A DNA stretch of 64,000 nt from Tachypleus tridentatus (Eukaryota; Arthropoda; Merostomata; Xiphosura; Limulidae), in contig NC_134832.1 in the NCBI RefSeq assembly GCF_004210375.1, positions 154,501,592 through 154,565,591 of the forward strand. The letters run 5' to 3'. Numbering within the stretch: position 1 is the first letter of the stretch; each line of letters begins with the position of its first letter. Below the pieces are notes generated by a model. It was given only the letters and a program-made list of their open reading frames with translations, did no database searches and had not been told where the DNA came from. Shown piece after piece: positions 24,600 through 36,732 of the stretch. A program made the translations under genes and the position numbers.

Positions 24600-27560
24600 T
24601 GGTTACACTAAGTACCTTTGTCTGTTGATGTTAATATAGCCACACTTCGGTTTATCTCATGTTGTTATAATAGCCACATTTCTGTTTAGCTGCTATTGTT
24701 AATATAGCCCTCTTCAGTTTATCTGGTGTTGTTAGTGCAGCCACACTTCTGTTTGTCTGATGTTGTTAAAATAGTCACACTACTGTTTATATTTGTTCTT
24801 GTTATAGTGTCACTTCTGTTTGTCTGGTGTAGTTACTATAGAAACACTTCTGTTTATGTTGTGTTGTTAATACAACCACACTTCTGATTTTTTGGTGTTG
24901 TTTGCACAGCCACTCTTCTTTTAATCTGGTGTTCTTAGTATTGCCGCACTTCTGTTTATGTTCTCTTGTTAGCATAGCCAAACTTCTGTATATCTGGCAT
25001 TGTTTTATAGTCACAATTTCATTTATATGGTGTTCTTAGTATAGCTACACATCTGTTTATGTGCTCTTGTCAGCATAGCCACACTTCTGTATATCTGGTG
25101 TTTTAGTAAAATTACACTTCTGTCTATTTGGTGTTGTCAGTATCGCCACACTTCTGTTTAACTGATGTTGTTAGTATAAACACACCTCTTTTATATAGTG
25201 CTTTGGTATTGTCAAACTTATGTTTCTTTGGTGTTGTTAGTATAATAACACTTCTGTTTATCTGTTATTGTTAATATAGTTACACTCTGTTTATTTGCTG
25301 TTGTCAGTACATTCACACTTCTCTTTGTCTGGGTTGTTATTATAGCTACACTTTAGTTTACCTCGTGTTGTAAGTGTCGCCACGCTTATATTTATCTGGT
25401 GTTGTTAATATACCCACACTTCTGTTTGTCTGATGTTGTTAATATATCATCACTTCTATTTGTGTGGCGTCATTAGTATATTCACACTTCTCTTTATCTG
25501 GTATATTTAGTACAGCCACTCTTTTGTTCATTTCTGCCTTGTTACAATAGTTACATTTTAGATTACCTGATGTTTTTAGTATATCCACACCTCTGTTTGT
25601 CTGTTGTTGCTAAAACATCCACACTTCTGTTCATCTGGTGTGTTTAATATAGCCACACTTATGTTTCTCTGGTGTTGTTAGTATATTCACACTTCAGTTT
25701 ATCTGTTGTTAATAGTAAGCCACACTTATGTTTCTCTGGTGTTGTTAGTATATTCACACTTCAGCTTATCTGTTGTTAATAGTAAAGCCACACTTATGTT
25801 TCTCTGGTGTTGTTAGTATATTCACACTTCAGTTTATCTGTTGTTAATAGTAAGCCACACTTATGTTTCTCTGGTGTTGTTAGTATATTCACACTTCAGC
25901 TTATCTGTTGTTAATAGTAAGCCACACTTATGTTTCTCTGGTGTTGTTAGTATATTCACACTTCAGTTTATCTGGTGTTAATAGTATAGCCACACTTCTC
26001 TTTATTTGGTACTGTTGATAATACCACACTTCTGGTTATCTGTTGTTGTTAGTATAGTCACACTTCTGTTTACATGATATTCTTGTTATAGGGTCACTTC
26101 TGTTAGTCTGTTAGTATAGAAACACTTCTGTTTAGGTTGTGTTGTTAATACAGCCACACTTCTGATTTTCTGGTGTTGTTTGCGTAGCCACACTACCTTC
26201 TATCTGGGATTGGCAGTGTTGCCACACTTCTGTTTGCCTGGTGTTTTTTAGTATATTCACTCTTCTCTTTGTCTGGTGTTGTTAGTATAGCCACACTTCT
26301 GTTTATCTAGTGTTGTTACAATAGTCACACTTTTGTTTATCTGGTATTTTAGTATAGTCACGCCTCTGTTTATCTGGTATTGTTTGTATAGTCACAATTC
26401 TTTTTATGTGGTGTTGTTAGTATAGCCACACATTGTTTATGTGGTCTTGTTATTATAGCCACATATCTGTTTGTCTGGTGTTGTTAGTATAGCCATTACC
26501 TTGTTTGTCTGATATTGTTAGTATAGCCTCTCTTCTCTTTATCAGATATTGTTAGTGTAGTCACTCTTCTATTTATCTGGTGTTATTAGTATAACGTCAC
26601 TTCTGTTTATCTGGTGTTGTTAGTACATCCACACTTCTGTTTAACTGGTATTATTATTACAGCCCATCTTCTGTTTTTTGGTGTTGTTTGTATATCCAGA
26701 GTTCTATTTATCTTTTGTTCCTAATATTCCCACACTTCTGCTTAACGCTTGTTGTTAGTATAGCCAAACTTCTCTTTATGTGGTGTCGTAAGAAAAGCTA
26801 CATTACTGTTTATCTGATGTTGTTAGTATAGCCACACTTCTGTTTGTGTAGTGTTATTAGTACAGTCACACCTCCGTTTTTTGTTGTCATTGCTATAGTC
26901 ACATTTCTGTTTCTCTTGTGTTGTTAGTATAGCCACACTTTTGTTTATGTGGTCTTGTTAATATAGCCACACTTCTGTTTGTCTGGTGTTGTTAGTATTG
27001 TCACACTTTTGTTTAGCTGGTGTTGTTTGTATAGTTACACTTCTGTTTACCAGATGTTCTTAGTTTAACCACACTTCTGTTTATCATGTGTTGCTAGTAT
27101 AGCCATATTTGTATTTAACTGGATTGTTAGTTTAGCCCATGTTATGATTATCTGATTTTCTTAGTATAGTATCAATCCTGTTTATCTGATTTTCTTAGTA
27201 TAGTATCAATCCTGTTTATCTGATGTTACTAGTATAACCTCACTTCTGTTTATCTTGTTTTGTTAGTATACCCACACTTCTGTTTGTCTAATGTTGTTAG
27301 TAGAGCCACAGTTCTGTTTATCTTGTGTTATTAGTATACCCACACTTCTGTTTGACTGATGTTGTTAGTAGAGCCACAGTTCTGTTTATCTTGTGTTATT
27401 AGTATACCCACACTTTTGTTTGTCTGATGTTGTTAGTATAGCCACATTTCTGTTTGTCTGATGTTGTTAGTATAGTTTCACTTCTTTTTATCTGGTATTG
27501 TTAGTATAATGACACTTCTATTTATCTAGTGTTGTTAATATAGTCACATTTCTTTTTGTA
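24600..27560. repeat. ~35-bp highly diverged tandem array, about 83 units
   Basis: The unit is TAGCCACACTTCTGTTTATC followed by TGGTGTTGTTAGTA. Divergence between neighbours is high, with many one- or two-base indels, so no long frame survives. The exception is 25660-25980, where a 66-bp dimer (ACACTTATGTTTCTCTGGTG then CACACTTCAGTTTATCTGTT) repeats about five times almost unchanged. Smaller fresh duplications are visible near 27165-27225 and 27290-27410. Confidence 0.92.
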
Positions 27561-27984
27561 AACAGGTAGATTTTACATATATAAACTATTTTACAGCCGT
27601 TTTAATTTTACTTTATTAATTTGAGGACTTAACTGCTTGAAAAAGTTGGTATTAAAATACTATTAACTTTTAGAGTAAGAAATTATACGTAAAGTCGCTG
27701 ATTTTATAAATTGAAGTTTAAAGCCGACTAGAAAAAAGTTAACTTAATATTTGATGGACGGATCTGAAGTTATATGTTAAAACAGAGGACGATAAGGAAA
27801 TGTATCGTGTTTGTTTATACTTGTGAATCGTGTTCTGTGTTCGTGAACTACACTTCATATCTTCTTAGAAAAAAGTTTATTCCCGTAATTCAGTATTCTA
27901 TCTTTGGTACTATCTTAGTAAGAAAACAGAATTTATACCTTTGTGTTTCATTTCATGTTAGAACTGTTTTTTTGAGCTAAATAC
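27561..27984. other. AT-rich spacer
   Basis: No feature beyond a 68-codon open frame (27774-27980) that resembles no known family. Confidence 0.4.
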
Positions 27985-28268
27985 GGCCCGGCATGGCCAG
28001 GTGGGTTAAGACGTGCGACTCGTAATCTGAGGGTTGCGGGTTCGCATCCCCGTCGCGCCAAACTTGCTCGCTCTTTCAGCTGTATGGGTCTTATAATGTG
28101 AACGTCAATCCCACTATTCGTTGGTAAAAGAATAGCCCAAGAGTTGGCGGTGGGTGGTGATGACTAGCTGCCTTCTCTCTAGTCTTACACTGCTAAATTA
28201 GGGACGGCTAGCACAGATAGTCCTCGAGTAGCTTTGTGCGAAATTAAAGAAAACAAATAAACAAACAA
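27985..28268 (+). mobile_element. SINE family A copy 3 (best preserved)
   Basis: This is a near-complete copy: head GGCCCGGCATGGCCAGGTGG, B box GGGTTCGCATCCC, body CAATCCCACTATTCGTTGG, GAGTTGGCGGTGGGTGGTGA and ACACTGCTAAATTAGGGACG, then AGCTTTGTGCGAAATT and an A/C-rich tail (AAACAAATAAACAAACAA). It is the best template for a family consensus. Confidence 0.93.
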
Positions 28269-28364
28269 TTTAATGTAATAGTTTCACTTACCGTTGTGCC
28301 ACTAGGGGCACTAATAACATTATCAAGGAGTTTGTTTTGTATTTCATCACAGAACCTTCATGAC

Positions 28365-28740
28365 GGGGGTTGAAATAATGAAGGTGTTTTTATCTGGAAC
28401 CTATAGCATTGGGTAGTGGTTGTAATGAAGATGTGTGTATATATGGAACCTGTGGCACTGAATAGTGGTTGTAATGAAGGTGTGTGTATATATGGAACCT
28501 GTAGCACTGAATAGTGGTTGTAATGAAGGTATGTGTATATATGGAACCTGTAGCACTGAATAGTGGTTGTAATGAAGGTATGTGTATATATGGAACCTGT
28601 GGCACTGAATAGTGGTTGTAATGAAGGTGTGTGTATATATGGAACCTGTAGCACTGAATAGTGGTTGTAATGAAGGTGTGTGTATATATGGAACCTGTAG
28701 CACTGGGTAGTGGTTGTAATGAAGATGTTTTTATCTGGAA
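28365..28740. repeat. 49-bp tandem array, about 8 units
   Basis: The unit contains GGTTGTAATGAAGGTGTGTG, then TATATATGGAACCTGTAGCA and CTGAATAGT. The outermost units are the most diverged (TTTTTATCTGGAA). Three overlapping minus-strand open frames reflect the array only. Confidence 0.95.
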
Positions 28741-30379
28741 TCTCTAGTACATTCTTAATACAATACAGTAGAATAAAGTGTTTTCAAGGAAATGATATTG
28801 AACTAAATATACGTTGTCTTGTATTTATATAATCAATGTTATTATAATTTGTTACACCCGAATTGGAGAATACTGATGTAGTTTTGTTCATAGAATCACA
28901 AATACATTTTGTTTGGAAACTAAACCAAACTTTGTATGATTTCCTCTCGTTCTGACATAACTGTAAAAAGAGCGAAAGGTCAGAGAAGCAATAAGATATG
29001 AAGGACTTATCTTGTGATCGGTAAGTACAATATAAAAATCTTCTTTCATTTACTTAGATTTTTCTCACAGCCAGAGAAGGCGACAACTAACAACCCCCCA
29101 TGCGCCTCTCCACTCCCAGTTTTTTCTTTGCAACTTTATCACGCTATTGCTTTTTCTTATCATCCTCCCTACCCCTTCTTGACACATTCCTAGGCTTCTC
29201 TCAGTACATTGGGGCGAAAAAATTCGAGCTCATCTCTTGGAGGGCTTCCGCAAGAGTCCCAGATGGGAATTTCATAATAACCATCTCACAATCTTTCAGT
29301 CGCCAGAGAAATTTAATCATGCACATATTTTAGTCGGTGGCTGTGACGTTTCAGACACCGCCCCCTGTCGGTGGTTAACCTCGGCACTCCTTGTAACAGG
29401 AGGATATTAACGGACGTATGTACCAGACGTCTTTGTAAAGCTCGCATCTAAATCATATTCCGCTTGTTCTCTCTCTATGTTTTCTAAATCATATTCCGCT
29501 TGTTCTCTCTCTATGTTTTCTTTTTTTTTCATTTTAGAAAAACGGATAAGAATCAAAGACCTCTGCTACTCAACCCCGTATCACAATTGAAACCATAAAC
29601 TACCATATTCAGCCATCCCGGCGTTCTTGTCGTTTCGCGTTTGTTCTATATTCGATCATTAGTCATCACAATGTGTCTGCTTCTTAACAGTAGCAGTTTG
29701 AGGAAACTTTTAAATATTAGGTAAACGTAAGCAAAATAAATTTTTATAGTTCTCACCGAAACAAAAATATTTGGGAAAATTCTGGTGGATAGTAAAGACA
29801 ATTAAATAACTACGAGTTAACCTTTCAATCAAAAAACAAGTAACCAGTATAATCAAGGATATATTTTAGCCACAAACTGACGTATAGAAGTGAACTGTGA
29901 TAAAATAATATTTACTCAGAGATAAACAAACAAGAACTTCCCCTGTTGAGTCTCAAAGGCAGCTCTAACAGTTGTATCCACAAATAACACAGGTTTGTGA
30001 TGGTTTTCAATAGTTTTTTTTGTCTTGAAAGTTTTATATCCTCTTTAGAAATTTCTTAAGCTCAGTCCGAGAATGATATCCATTTTTCTTCACCATGACA
30101 GATATTTAACAATTGTCATATGTAGTTTGACATAAGTGAATCATTTTCACTGAAATTGGGTCACATTTTGTTATACTTGAAATGTTGAAAATCACTGCCT
30201 GCAGATTTCTCTAGGCCAATCGTGACGTCAAATTATTATGGATTTTACTAGAACCCGCCATAAACACACCGTTATTGTGTAAGCAGTAACCAGGCCTCCT
30301 GAAGTGTCATTTTTGAATAATTGTTGCATTTTGATTTTTTTCCTTTTCAATATTATTTGCTTGTCACTACGGTACCAAG
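28741..30379. other. Unassigned region with an unusual GC-richer segment
   Basis: The segment 29040-29430 is distinctly less AT-rich than its surroundings and may be a fragment of an unidentified mobile element or an untranslated exon. A 36-bp sequence is duplicated in tandem at 29448-29520 next to a poly-T run. An intron-like GTAAGT...TTTTCTCACAG segment occupies 29021-29070. A CCAAT motif (30216-30220) followed closely by TGACGTCA (30223-30230) lies near the right edge. No coding sequence is supported. Confidence 0.35.
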
Positions 30380-30854
30380 AGGTCGTATAAATGATCCAAA
30401 GATATTCTGTTCTACTTATGATAAATTCTTTGTAAAGAAACAAAAGGCAAAGTAGTACAGAGTTCGTCAAATAAGTGTATAATGCGTATGTTGAAATAAG
30501 ACTTGGTGACCAAAACAAATCATGGTCTCGCACAAAGTTTCCATCATTTGTGTCAGAGATTTGACACAATGGACTAAAAGTAAGAAGAAGTGTTTTTTAT
30601 TGGAATTACAGTCGTCTGGTGTGAGCAGCCTAGAAACCACGGAGATGGCTATTATTTTTACTCATGTAACACGCAAGGATACAACATTCAAAATAAAAAA
30701 AGGAACTTCTTATCCAAACCTCCAGTCTGCTATAAAACCTGTTGCTCATGGACCTGATGTACCTGTACCTACATCACTGGAGACACTTGATACAGTTTAA
30801 TCTGATGTCAATAGAAATGGTGAGAGAGATTGTTTTTAACTTGGAATGTCTGGT

Positions 30855-31052
30855 TTGTTTGTTTTGTTTTGTTTTAATTTTACGCAAAGCTACTCGAGGG
30901 TTATGTGCGCTAGCTATCTCTAATTTAGTAGTGTAAGACTAGATGGAAGATAACTAGTCTTCAACACCCACCGCCAACTCTTGGACTCTTTTACCAACGA
31001 ATAGTAGGATTGACCTTCATATTATAACGTCCTCACTGCCGAAAGAGTGAGA
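30855..31052 (-). mobile_element. SINE family A copy 4, 5'-truncated, with target-site duplication
   Basis: The minus-strand copy has its A-rich tail at 30855-30880 (read as T-rich) and is truncated within the GCCCTTTC-equivalent region near 31050. It is flanked by a perfect 10-bp duplication AATGTCTGGT (30845-30854 and 31053-31062), which proves the insertion and gives exact boundaries. The target is the decayed ORF, which resumes after the SINE. Confidence 0.93.
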
Positions 31053-31187
31053 AATGTCTGGTGAACGACAACTTTTCTCACGAAGTGAACTTAATATTTT
31101 GGTGAAAGATTTGAGCTTTCCAATAGATTCTTCAGAGATTTCGGTGTAAACGAAATAATGATTTAATATAAGTAAAAAAATAATCCT

Positions 31188-31468
31188 GGCCCGGCATGGC
31201 CAGGTGGTTAAGCCACTCGACTCGTTATCCATGGATCGCGGGTTCGAACCCTTGTCACAACAAACATGCTCGCCCTTTCAACCGGGGGGGGCGTTATAAT
31301 GTTACGGTCAATCCCACTATTCCTTGGTAAAAAGGGTAGCCCAAGAGTTGGCGGTGGGTGGTGATGACTAGCTGCCTTACCTCTAGTCTTACACTGGTAA
31401 ATACATACAGCTAGTGCAGATAGCCCTCTTGTAGCTTTGCTTGAAATTTAAAAAACAAACAAACAAAA
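31188..31468 (+). mobile_element. SINE family A copy 5, with target-site duplication
   Basis: This full-length plus-strand copy starts at GGCCCGGCATGGCC, with B box GGGTTCGAACCC and an AAACAAACAAACAAAA tail. The flanking direct repeat AATCCTGG lies at 31182-31189 and 31469-31476. Its target is the same decayed ORF. Confidence 0.92.
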
Positions 31469-31535
31469 AATCCTGGCGTTATAGAAAAAAATTAACATTA
31501 TTTTCGAAATCCATGACACGCATTTTGAATCCAAT

Positions 31536-32907
31536 TATATGGATCTATATGTTGTATCCCATTCCCTTTTCAACAATAAAATTAGTATATGGTATAAGTA
31601 GAATTCTTCTAGTAACGTGTTTAAATATTTTACTAACAGTATCAAAGAAATATATTTAACTTAAGGAACAACAAATACAAATAATAATAATCAGGTTTTA
31701 ATGGTTACGAATAATCAAATTCATTTAGAAATTATTTAACAATAAATTTGTTTTCACTCGAATCGCTGAATTTTGTAACAAGTTATGTGGACAAAAGGTT
31801 GAAGATCCATTTACAAATTTAAATTTGTATCGTTTTGAGTCATGTTTAAAATAAAGTTTACCTTCCGATAACCCTTAGGTTTTCTTTAAGTAAATTATCG
31901 CAATTATCAAACGTGCACATGATTTAATTGTTCTAATAATTTCTTTCATTGAGCTAGTGTTATTTTTCATTATTCGTTGAAAATAATGCAAAATTCAATC
32001 CACTAAAGAAAGGTGTTTTATTTCTCTTACCACAAGTTCTGTATGTTTCCTAGGGCAATAGGCCTAATAATTGTGAAAAAAATATATAGTATCGAATTGA
32101 AAACCGCGAAGTTAACAATGTTCTACACGTTTCATGCTCTTATGGGACGTGCTACATTGTCCGAAATGTTAAATTCTTTTGACACGTTCTAGTTTGGAAC
32201 ATGGTTAAATCCTATCAAGGACTTTTCGTATCAAAGCAGCTATTTGCTGTTTCAAAGTCCTGCGATAAGATAAGCACTTCCAGATACTTCTGGTCCATGA
32301 CTGGTCAGCTTTAGACAAAGTAGGAACAGTTTGACCCTCACATCCAGATTCTGCCGTTATGACCTGGTAAGTTCATTGTTGTCATATTACCACTTCTTAT
32401 AGACTTAATACACTTTAAAACGCGTTTTATTTTCTCTAACTGAAGTATCTTTTATTTATTCTTCACTGCAATAATGTTTATTTTACTATTTAACTCAGCC
32501 CATTACAACACAATAGCTCATGGTCAGTTGTCAGTTTGTCTTTACCTCCAACAAGTGAAGTGTTTATTTGATGTATAGTTTTACGCTACATCTTGTATTT
32601 TTCATCCCATCTATAGAACATCAGTACATATGACTTCTGAACGTTAGGTTCCACAAACGTCTTACCATTGGAAATATCAGGTTTATCCTAAAACCCCTAC
32701 TTTTTCAGATGAGTGGATGTAGTGTGACTGCTTGTATGTGATCGAAAGTAATCGATACAATATTGCTTTGCGAACTTGTATATGTCATGGAATTCGTTGG
32801 TTTTTGTTGCAGTTGTGTAAATACAAGTTTAGCAGATTAAAGGATGGCAATATGAAACCAGTTGGTACATGTTATTTTATCATATGTCTTAAAGAAGATC
32901 TGTAATT
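31536..32907. other. AT-rich DNA without recognised features
   Basis: No repeat array or coding signal is seen. A consensus-like 5' splice site (CTGGTAAGT near 32365) stands alone without a supporting exon. Confidence 0.4.
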
Positions 32908-33120
32908 GGCTCGCCTTGGCCAGGTGGATAAAGCACTTGACTCCTAATACGACGGTCGCGGGTTGGAATCCCTTTTAGCTTTGGAGGCGTTATAATGCGA
33001 CGATCAATCTCACTATTATTTGGTAAAGAGTAGCCCAAGAGTTGGTAGTAGGTGATGATGACTAGCTCCCTTCTCCAAGTCTTACATGCTAAATTAGGTC
33101 CTCGCGAAATTCAAAAACAA
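32908..33120 (+). mobile_element. SINE family A copy 6, internally deleted
   Basis: The head is GGCTCGCCTTGGCCAGGTGG and the B box GGGTTGGAATCCC. The segment normally containing CATGCTCGCCC is deleted, and the body resumes at GGAGGCGTTATAATGCGACG. The 3' part is shortened (TTAGGTCCTCGCGAAATTC). Confidence 0.88.
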
Positions 33121-34000
33121 CCACACAGAAAACAGATCTGCAAGCCATAACAATTTATGCGATGTTGAAGTTCTCAGTTTAAAAATAGATCCTCGAACTT
33201 ACAGGTCAGCGATTTTATTTAAATTTATATGTGTGTTTAAAAGATGTGTCATTAACGAAGTAAGTAATCAAATTGCCTTAAATGTAAATTTCTTTAATAA
33301 ATACCCTGAGACAAGTAACACTCACTTAAAGAACATAAGAGTAAAAATTAAAATAATGTATATTAAATAATCAATCGCAGTATAACTGTTATGCACAGTT
33401 CCGATAAGACTTTTAACACAATACCAGGGCTCATCAGACAAGCTGGACTACAACACACACAGCTGTGGTTAAGACGCTGTTTATATTATGAAATTATATT
33501 AACAACAACTGTCATGGTGTGAACCTGGTGGTGTAATGTAATTAATATTGACGCTATACAAGATGATCACAAATGTCAGGTGGTCAAACCAATATCGCGA
33601 TATGCCAACTCAGTCTAGGCCTAATTGTCTGAAACTCAATGTAAATGGCGGCAGTCTCATAACATCACCTACGCCACTGATGATGTCATAACAATGCAGT
33701 GTCATTTATGTTGTTCACGAACATTTTAAATCGCACATTGAATTTATAATGGTACATTTTCTATCTTTTCGTACATGGTAACTTCAGTAATAGCTAAAAA
33801 GTAGATTATTAGACTTGATAATAAAAACATAAAATAAAACTTAAAAGTTTAAAGAAATATTGAATCATCTAGCAAAAAATAAGTAAGTTAGAACAGGAAA
33901 ATAGTTATGTCCCGAAGTATCTCTTCAGGACACCAAGATTCTATATGAGTTATTTATTGAAGTAATTTTGAATTTCAGTTTTATAAACTCAGAATATTTT
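33121..34000. other. AT-rich spacer
   Basis: Nothing recognisable. A less AT-rich patch at 33415-33720 shows no ORF or repeat family. Confidence 0.4.
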
Positions 34001-34010
34001 AAAACTGATG

Positions 34011-34297
34011 TTTTGTTTGTTTGTTTGTTTTTTGACTTTCGCACGAAGCTACTCGAGAGCTATCTGTGCTAGCCGTCCCTAATTTAGCAGTGTACCCCTA
34101 GAGGGAAGGCAGCTAGTCATCACCACCCACCGCCAACTCTTGGGCTACTCTTTTACCAACGAATAGTGGAATTGGCCGTAACATTATAATGCCCCCACAG
34201 CTGAAAGGGCGAGTATGTTTGGTACGACTGGGATTCGAACGCGCGACCCTCAGATTACGAGTCGAACGCCTTAACCCACCTGGCCATGCTGGGCATC
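34011..34297 (-). mobile_element. SINE family A copy 7, full length
   Basis: The minus-strand copy has its tail (TTTGTTTGTTTGTTTG) at the left and its tRNA-like head (reverse of GCCCAGCATGGCCAGGTGGG) at the right. Flanks are AAAACTGAT (34001-34009) and AAAACTAAT (34298-34306), a probable 9-bp target duplication with one mismatch. Confidence 0.92.
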
Positions 34298-34306
34298 AAA
34301 ACTAAT

Positions 34307-34567
34307 CTAAAGTGCCTAAAAATTAACTATTCACAACTTAGGTTTCTGTTAAAAAGTAAAACTCGTGTCTATGTCAGTTCTAAATTATTTTGTCATTTCT
34401 AAGAACTAAATAGTGTTAGTGAATATAAACATATGTTTTGACTGTTTTGTGGAACATTAAACAAATATAATCACTACCAAGGTCTAATTAATGCCAGACA
34501 TACGTTTATACAGGTATAAGGAATCAATCATCTAACAATACAGTTCATAATAACGTACTTTTAAACT
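34307..34567. other. AT-rich spacer
   Basis: No feature is recognised. Confidence 0.4.
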
Positions 34568-34675
34568 GCCACCCAGTAACATAGCTGTATGTCTGCTAGA
34601 AACCGGGTTTCGATATTATTGGTGGCAGAATACAGATATACCATTGTGTAGCTTTGTGCTTAATTCCAAACAAAT
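34568..34675 (+). mobile_element. SINE family B copy 2, internally deleted
   Basis: The order CCCAGTAACATAGCTGTATG, CTAGAAACCGGGTTTCGATA, TTGTGTAGCTTTGTGCTTAA matches the minus-strand copy at 7065-7187, with part of the head deleted. Confidence 0.72.
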
Positions 34676-35278
34676 AAACGAACTGCTTTTAACTATGCGC
34701 CTTAGAAGCTCGAATTCATAATGGCATAATACAGAGACCGGGAAGTGTACAGTTTGTATTACCGATTCTTTCCTTAGTTCATGACATATATATAACCAAA
34801 GTGTATTTTCCAGTAAAGATTTCAAGAACTTAATTCTTTGTTCCTTTTTTAGCAATAGTCTGTTGTATTTCCTACTTTGTTTGGAGTTCCGTAGAATGAG
34901 TCCTGTTGTAAATGAAAGCTAACAAAACTGTTTATAGAAAGACATATGCTAGAATCTTCTGTTTCGTTGAGAAAACAGTCGTGAAAAATGACAAAGTAAT
35001 CCGATGACAGAAACCACCTGCCAGACCTTTTCATGCTGTTCAAACAACTTGAATTGCGGGGGTAGATGAGGGGGGTTGGGGTTCGACGCAGATGTGTGTA
35101 CAATTCCAGTATCTTGCACACATCATTTTCATCAGCATAATTTAAATATGAAACAACACGAACGCGGTAGCCTACATTCGATTAGTTGCCAAGCCTTGTT
35201 GACTCATCTCGGTGGCCCCGTGAGTTACATTTATTGTTCTGCATCTGCAACTCCTCTCAAATATTTAAATACCCCCCC
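34676..35278. other. Unassigned spacer
   Basis: Open frames of 79-90 codons occur on both strands but overlap each other and carry no recognisable motif. Confidence 0.35.
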
Positions 35279-35372
35279 TGCCCACCAGTGGCTCAGAGGT
35301 AAGACTGAAGGCTTATAACGCTTCAAATCGGGCTTCGATACCCGTGGTGGGTAGATCACGCTGAAATTAACG
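35279..35372 (+). mobile_element. SINE family B copy 3 (head only)
   Basis: A tRNA-like sequence begins with CCACCAGTGGCTCAGAGGTA and contains GGGCTTCGATACCCGTGGTG (B box). The body then diverges after GGGTAGATCACGC. It could be taken for a tRNA gene, but the shared B-box context with the other two family B copies argues for a SINE fragment. Confidence 0.65.
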
Positions 35373-35499
35373 TTTTATGTAATAAAATAATTCAACAAAT
35401 AAACAAATAATCAGTTAGTCCACTAGATAATAATTAATTGTGAAGGTTTGTCACACTTTATTAAAACAACTTAAGTAACTTACAACAGTAGTGGTGAGA

Positions 35500-35960
35500 A
35501 ATAGAGCTATATATTCGCTGTACAAACATGGTTATAGTTATTATAATTGTTTTACAAATACTGTTAAAGTTATTTTGATTGTTGTACCAACATGAATGAA
35601 GTTATTATAATTGGTGTACAAACATAGTTAAAGTTATTTATTTGCTTTTGTAGAAACACGGTTACGGTTATCTTACTTCTTGGTCTACAAACATGGTTAA
35701 AGTTATCATACTTGGTGTACAAACATGGTTAAAGTTCTCATACTCGGTGTATGAATATAGTTAAAGTTATCATACTTGGTGTACAAACATGGTTAAAATT
35801 CTCATACTCGGTGTATGAATATAGTTAAAGTTATCATACTTGGTGTACAAACATGGTTAAAGTTATCATACTTTGTCTACAAACATGGTTAAAGTTGTCA
35901 TACGTTGTCTGCAAACATGGTTAAAGGTATCGTACTTGGTGTACAAATATTGTTAAATTA
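35500..35960. repeat. 32-bp degenerate tandem array, about 14 units
   Basis: The unit contains GTACAAACATGGTTAAAGTT, then ATCATACTTGGT. The left part is diverged and the right part (35690-35930) more regular, with an alternating GTATGAATATAG variant. Confidence 0.9.
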
Positions 35961-36732
35961 TCTTTTTGAATCCTGTATTTCCATTATGAATAATTATTAT
36001 TATATTATATCACCTTCCAGAAGAACGGTGGTAAGAAGTTGCTGGAATGAAATCACTTCTTGATCAATAAACATCATAGTTGTCTGATCATCTGTTTAAA
36101 ATAACATTATAATCTAAGACGTTTTAAAACACAAGCATATATCATTACTGAAGTCAGTTTTGAAAGAAGCTGGTATGTCATAGTGGTCTTTAAAATGTTA
36201 ATGTTTTGTAGGCGGTTTAAACCTTGGAAAAACAACTCAGTAAGATAAAACTGTTATAAGCTATACCATCAATACATATCATTCGTCATTGACAGAATAG
36301 AACCCGCTTGGAATAAAGAATAAAACTAGAAGGCGTGTGTGACGAATTTGTGATACCTGCTGAGCGGAATGAGTCAGTGCGCAGACTAAATACGTTTCGT
36401 TTTAATTTTCCATAGAGGCCAGTGGGAAATGCTATTATCTCTTTCATATTCCTTATGTCGGTTACACCTGCCTCAGTGCACGTGAGTGACGTCATTTCAT
36501 AAAATTCTATTCTACCCATTACAAACAGAGGCGAACACTGTGAATTAAGTTATACCATTTACCGCGTGTTGCTATAGTTTGAGTGTATTCTGTGTCGAAC
36601 ACAATTTTATATTTAAAACCAAATAACAGTACCTTACTTTCTTCATTATATTTTATACAGTAATATTGTGTTTTATCGGCTGTAGATAATTAACTTCAGG
36701 TGGGGTCATTTAAACCATATATATACATACCT
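35961..36732. other. Unassigned AT-rich DNA
   Basis: A 77-codon minus-strand open frame (36286-36519) has unremarkable composition and no recognised motif. Nothing else is seen. Confidence 0.4.

Larger units (their letters stand above)
30388..31535 (+). pseudogene. Decayed copy of an uncharacterised repetitive arthropod ORF, split by two SINEs
   Basis: Across changing frames the plus strand reads, in order: NDPKIFC, then VKKQ, FVK..YNAYVEIRLGDQNKSW, LTQWTKSKKK, VVWCEQPRNHGDGYYF, YPNLQSAIKPVAHGPDVPVP, SRSELNILVKDLSFPIDSSE and, after the second SINE, SWRYRKKLTLFSK. This order matches, from memory, a Cys-rich uncharacterised protein family found in many near-identical copies in arthropod genomes; its function is unknown to me. 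Stops and frameshifts throughout show it is dead. SINE copies 4 (30855-31052) and 5 (31190-31468) interrupt it. The 92-codon open frame at 30522-30800 is only a surviving piece. Confidence 0.6.

Noticed and set aside
32360..32372. 5' splice site CTGGTAAGT
   Set aside because: No adjoining coding exon or matching acceptor could be identified.
35281..35352. Candidate tRNA gene
   Set aside because: The head is tRNA-like, but the same B-box context and body appear in other SINE family B copies, and the arms do not pair convincingly.
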